Made by a program: the position numbers and the translations under genes. Below are positions 63,502 to 64,000 of a stretch of 64,000 nucleotides of DNA, piece by piece. The notes beneath the pieces were generated by a model, which was not told the DNA's origin, searched no databases, and saw only the letters and a program-made list of their open reading frames with translations. The stretch lies in NCBI RefSeq assembly GCF_015477765.1, contig NZ_JADLQQ010000003.1, forward strand, positions 717,058 through 781,057, read 5' to 3'. Within the stretch, counting starts at the first letter, position 1; each line of letters begins with the position of its first letter. Origin of the DNA: Nocardia transvalensis. GTDB lineage: Bacteria > Actinomycetota > Actinomycetes > Mycobacteriales > Mycobacteriaceae.

Positions 63502-63607
63502 ATTCCAGGTCAGAGCGACACGGACACCGACCCGGGCCGAGAGGCCGGGGACACGAGGTTGGACGAGGGGCGCCTGACGATCACACTGGCTCGACCGAGA
63601 CCCCGAT

Positions 63608-63637
63608 TTGGATCGTGGTGGAGGGCTGAGCTAAGCT
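63608..63637 (+). promoter_or_regulatory. candidate second rRNA promoter
   Basis: TTGGAT (63608-63613) and TAAGCT (63632-63637) are separated by 18 bases. This would be a weaker internal promoter before the antitermination region. Confidence 0.35.
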
Positions 63638-63694
63638 GTAAAAGTTGCCTCACGATCGAGCGGGTGAAGAGCCCGGGAGATTGTTTGTGCGCCT

Positions 63695-63720
63695 GTTCTT
63701 TGAGAACTCAATAGTGTGTC
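63695..63720 (+). promoter_or_regulatory. rRNA leader antitermination region
   Basis: GTTCT-TTG-AGAAC forms a small hairpin, followed by TCAATAGTGTGTC. The string TTTGAGAACTCAATAGTGTG is the conserved leader element of actinobacterial rRNA operons. The following AT-rich stretch to 63880 holds leader sequence removed during processing. Confidence 0.75.
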
Positions 63721-63882
63721 GATGAATGTCAGTGCCAATTATTTTTGGTTTCTGTCTCTCATACCCCCGTGTGAGGGATGGACATTTTTGTCAGCTAATT
63801 TCCGGCTGGCGTTTTAGTTAGGTTTTCGGACTCTGGTTCGAGATACTTCTGATTCGCTTCCTTGTGGAGCGTGTCTAGAGTC

Positions 63883-64000
63883 TTCAACGGAGAGTTTGAT
63901 CCTGGCTCAGGACGAACGCTGGCGGCGTGCTTAACACATGCAAGTCGAGCGGTAAGGCCCTTCGGGGTACACGAGCGGCGAACGGGTGAGTAACACGTGG
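63883..64000 (+). rRNA. rrs: 16S ribosomal RNA (5' part, cut by the window edge)
   Basis: The universal 5' signature AGAGTTTGATCCTGGCTCAG begins at 63891 and continues with GACGAACGCTGGCGGCGTGC and the V1 region through GAGTAACACGTGG. The V1 loop (GCGGTAAGGCCCTTCGGGG) is of the type found in Nocardia and Rhodococcus. The exact 5' end is set about eight bases before the signature. Only about 118 bases are inside the window. Confidence 0.97.

Overview
The window looks like chromosomal DNA of a high-GC, mycolic-acid-type actinobacterium, most likely Nocardia or a close relative in the Nocardiaceae. The evidence is the strong GC bias, the frequent GTG and TTG starts, the actinobacterial start of the 16S rRNA at the right edge, and a gene backbone that follows the thiD-to-groEL2 region of Mycobacterium tuberculosis. 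That backbone is thiD, thiC, xthA, a GNAT gene, def, a DUF3263 gene, a LytR_C gene, sodC, a YbdK-type ligase, a CDC48-like ATPase, pssA, psd and groEL2. The synteny and the M. tuberculosis gene names are from memory and were not searched.

Left part (1-12.7 kb): an ABC-2 exporter pair, a run of four consecutive hairpins, a class III adenylate cyclase and a small membrane protein. A seven-gene operon follows: an AtuA-like protein, acyl-CoA dehydrogenase, biotin-dependent carboxylase beta and alpha subunits, a second acyl-CoA dehydrogenase, a crotonase and a TetR regulator. It is built to oxidise, carboxylate and hydrate an unidentified acyl-CoA.

12.7-30.4 kb: tRNA-Glu, a polyprenol-type glycosyltransferase pair, an F420-type oxidoreductase, thiD, a frameshifted epoxide hydrolase facing its TetR regulator across two operators, a VOC protein, thiC with its TPP riboswitch, a secreted lipase facing a TetR regulator, the homogentisate genes hmgA-fahA, another TetR gene, fadE5 and a membrane protein.

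30.4-49.5 kb: the M. tuberculosis-like backbone from xthA to the YbdK-type ligase, a PAP2 membrane enzyme preceded by an unusual repeat array, a full Mrp Na+/H+ antiporter operon, a membrane protein, a CDC48-like ATPase, the phosphatidylethanolamine genes pssA-psd, and a GlsB-type membrane protein.

49.5-64 kb: a FabH-family synthase, a SIMPL lipoprotein and an SRPBCC protein. A three-gene redox-signalling cassette follows: a receiver fused to a thioredoxin-reductase-like flavoprotein, a CNB-domain histidine kinase and a UBP-type zinc finger. Then come an AraC regulator, a lipoprotein, an ECF41 sigma factor with its flavoprotein partner, a Clp_N/HTH protein under twin operators, a Tam-type methyltransferase, a small acidic protein, groEL2 under two CIRCE operators, and the rRNA leader with the start of the 16S gene.

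The most unusual structures are (i) the redox-signalling cassette, (ii) a family of 34-bp palindromes, two of which end arrays of 22-27-bp repeats, and (iii) a 24-codon ORF that bridges mnhA and mnhC with ATGA overlaps on both sides and starts inside a perfect 15-bp hairpin.
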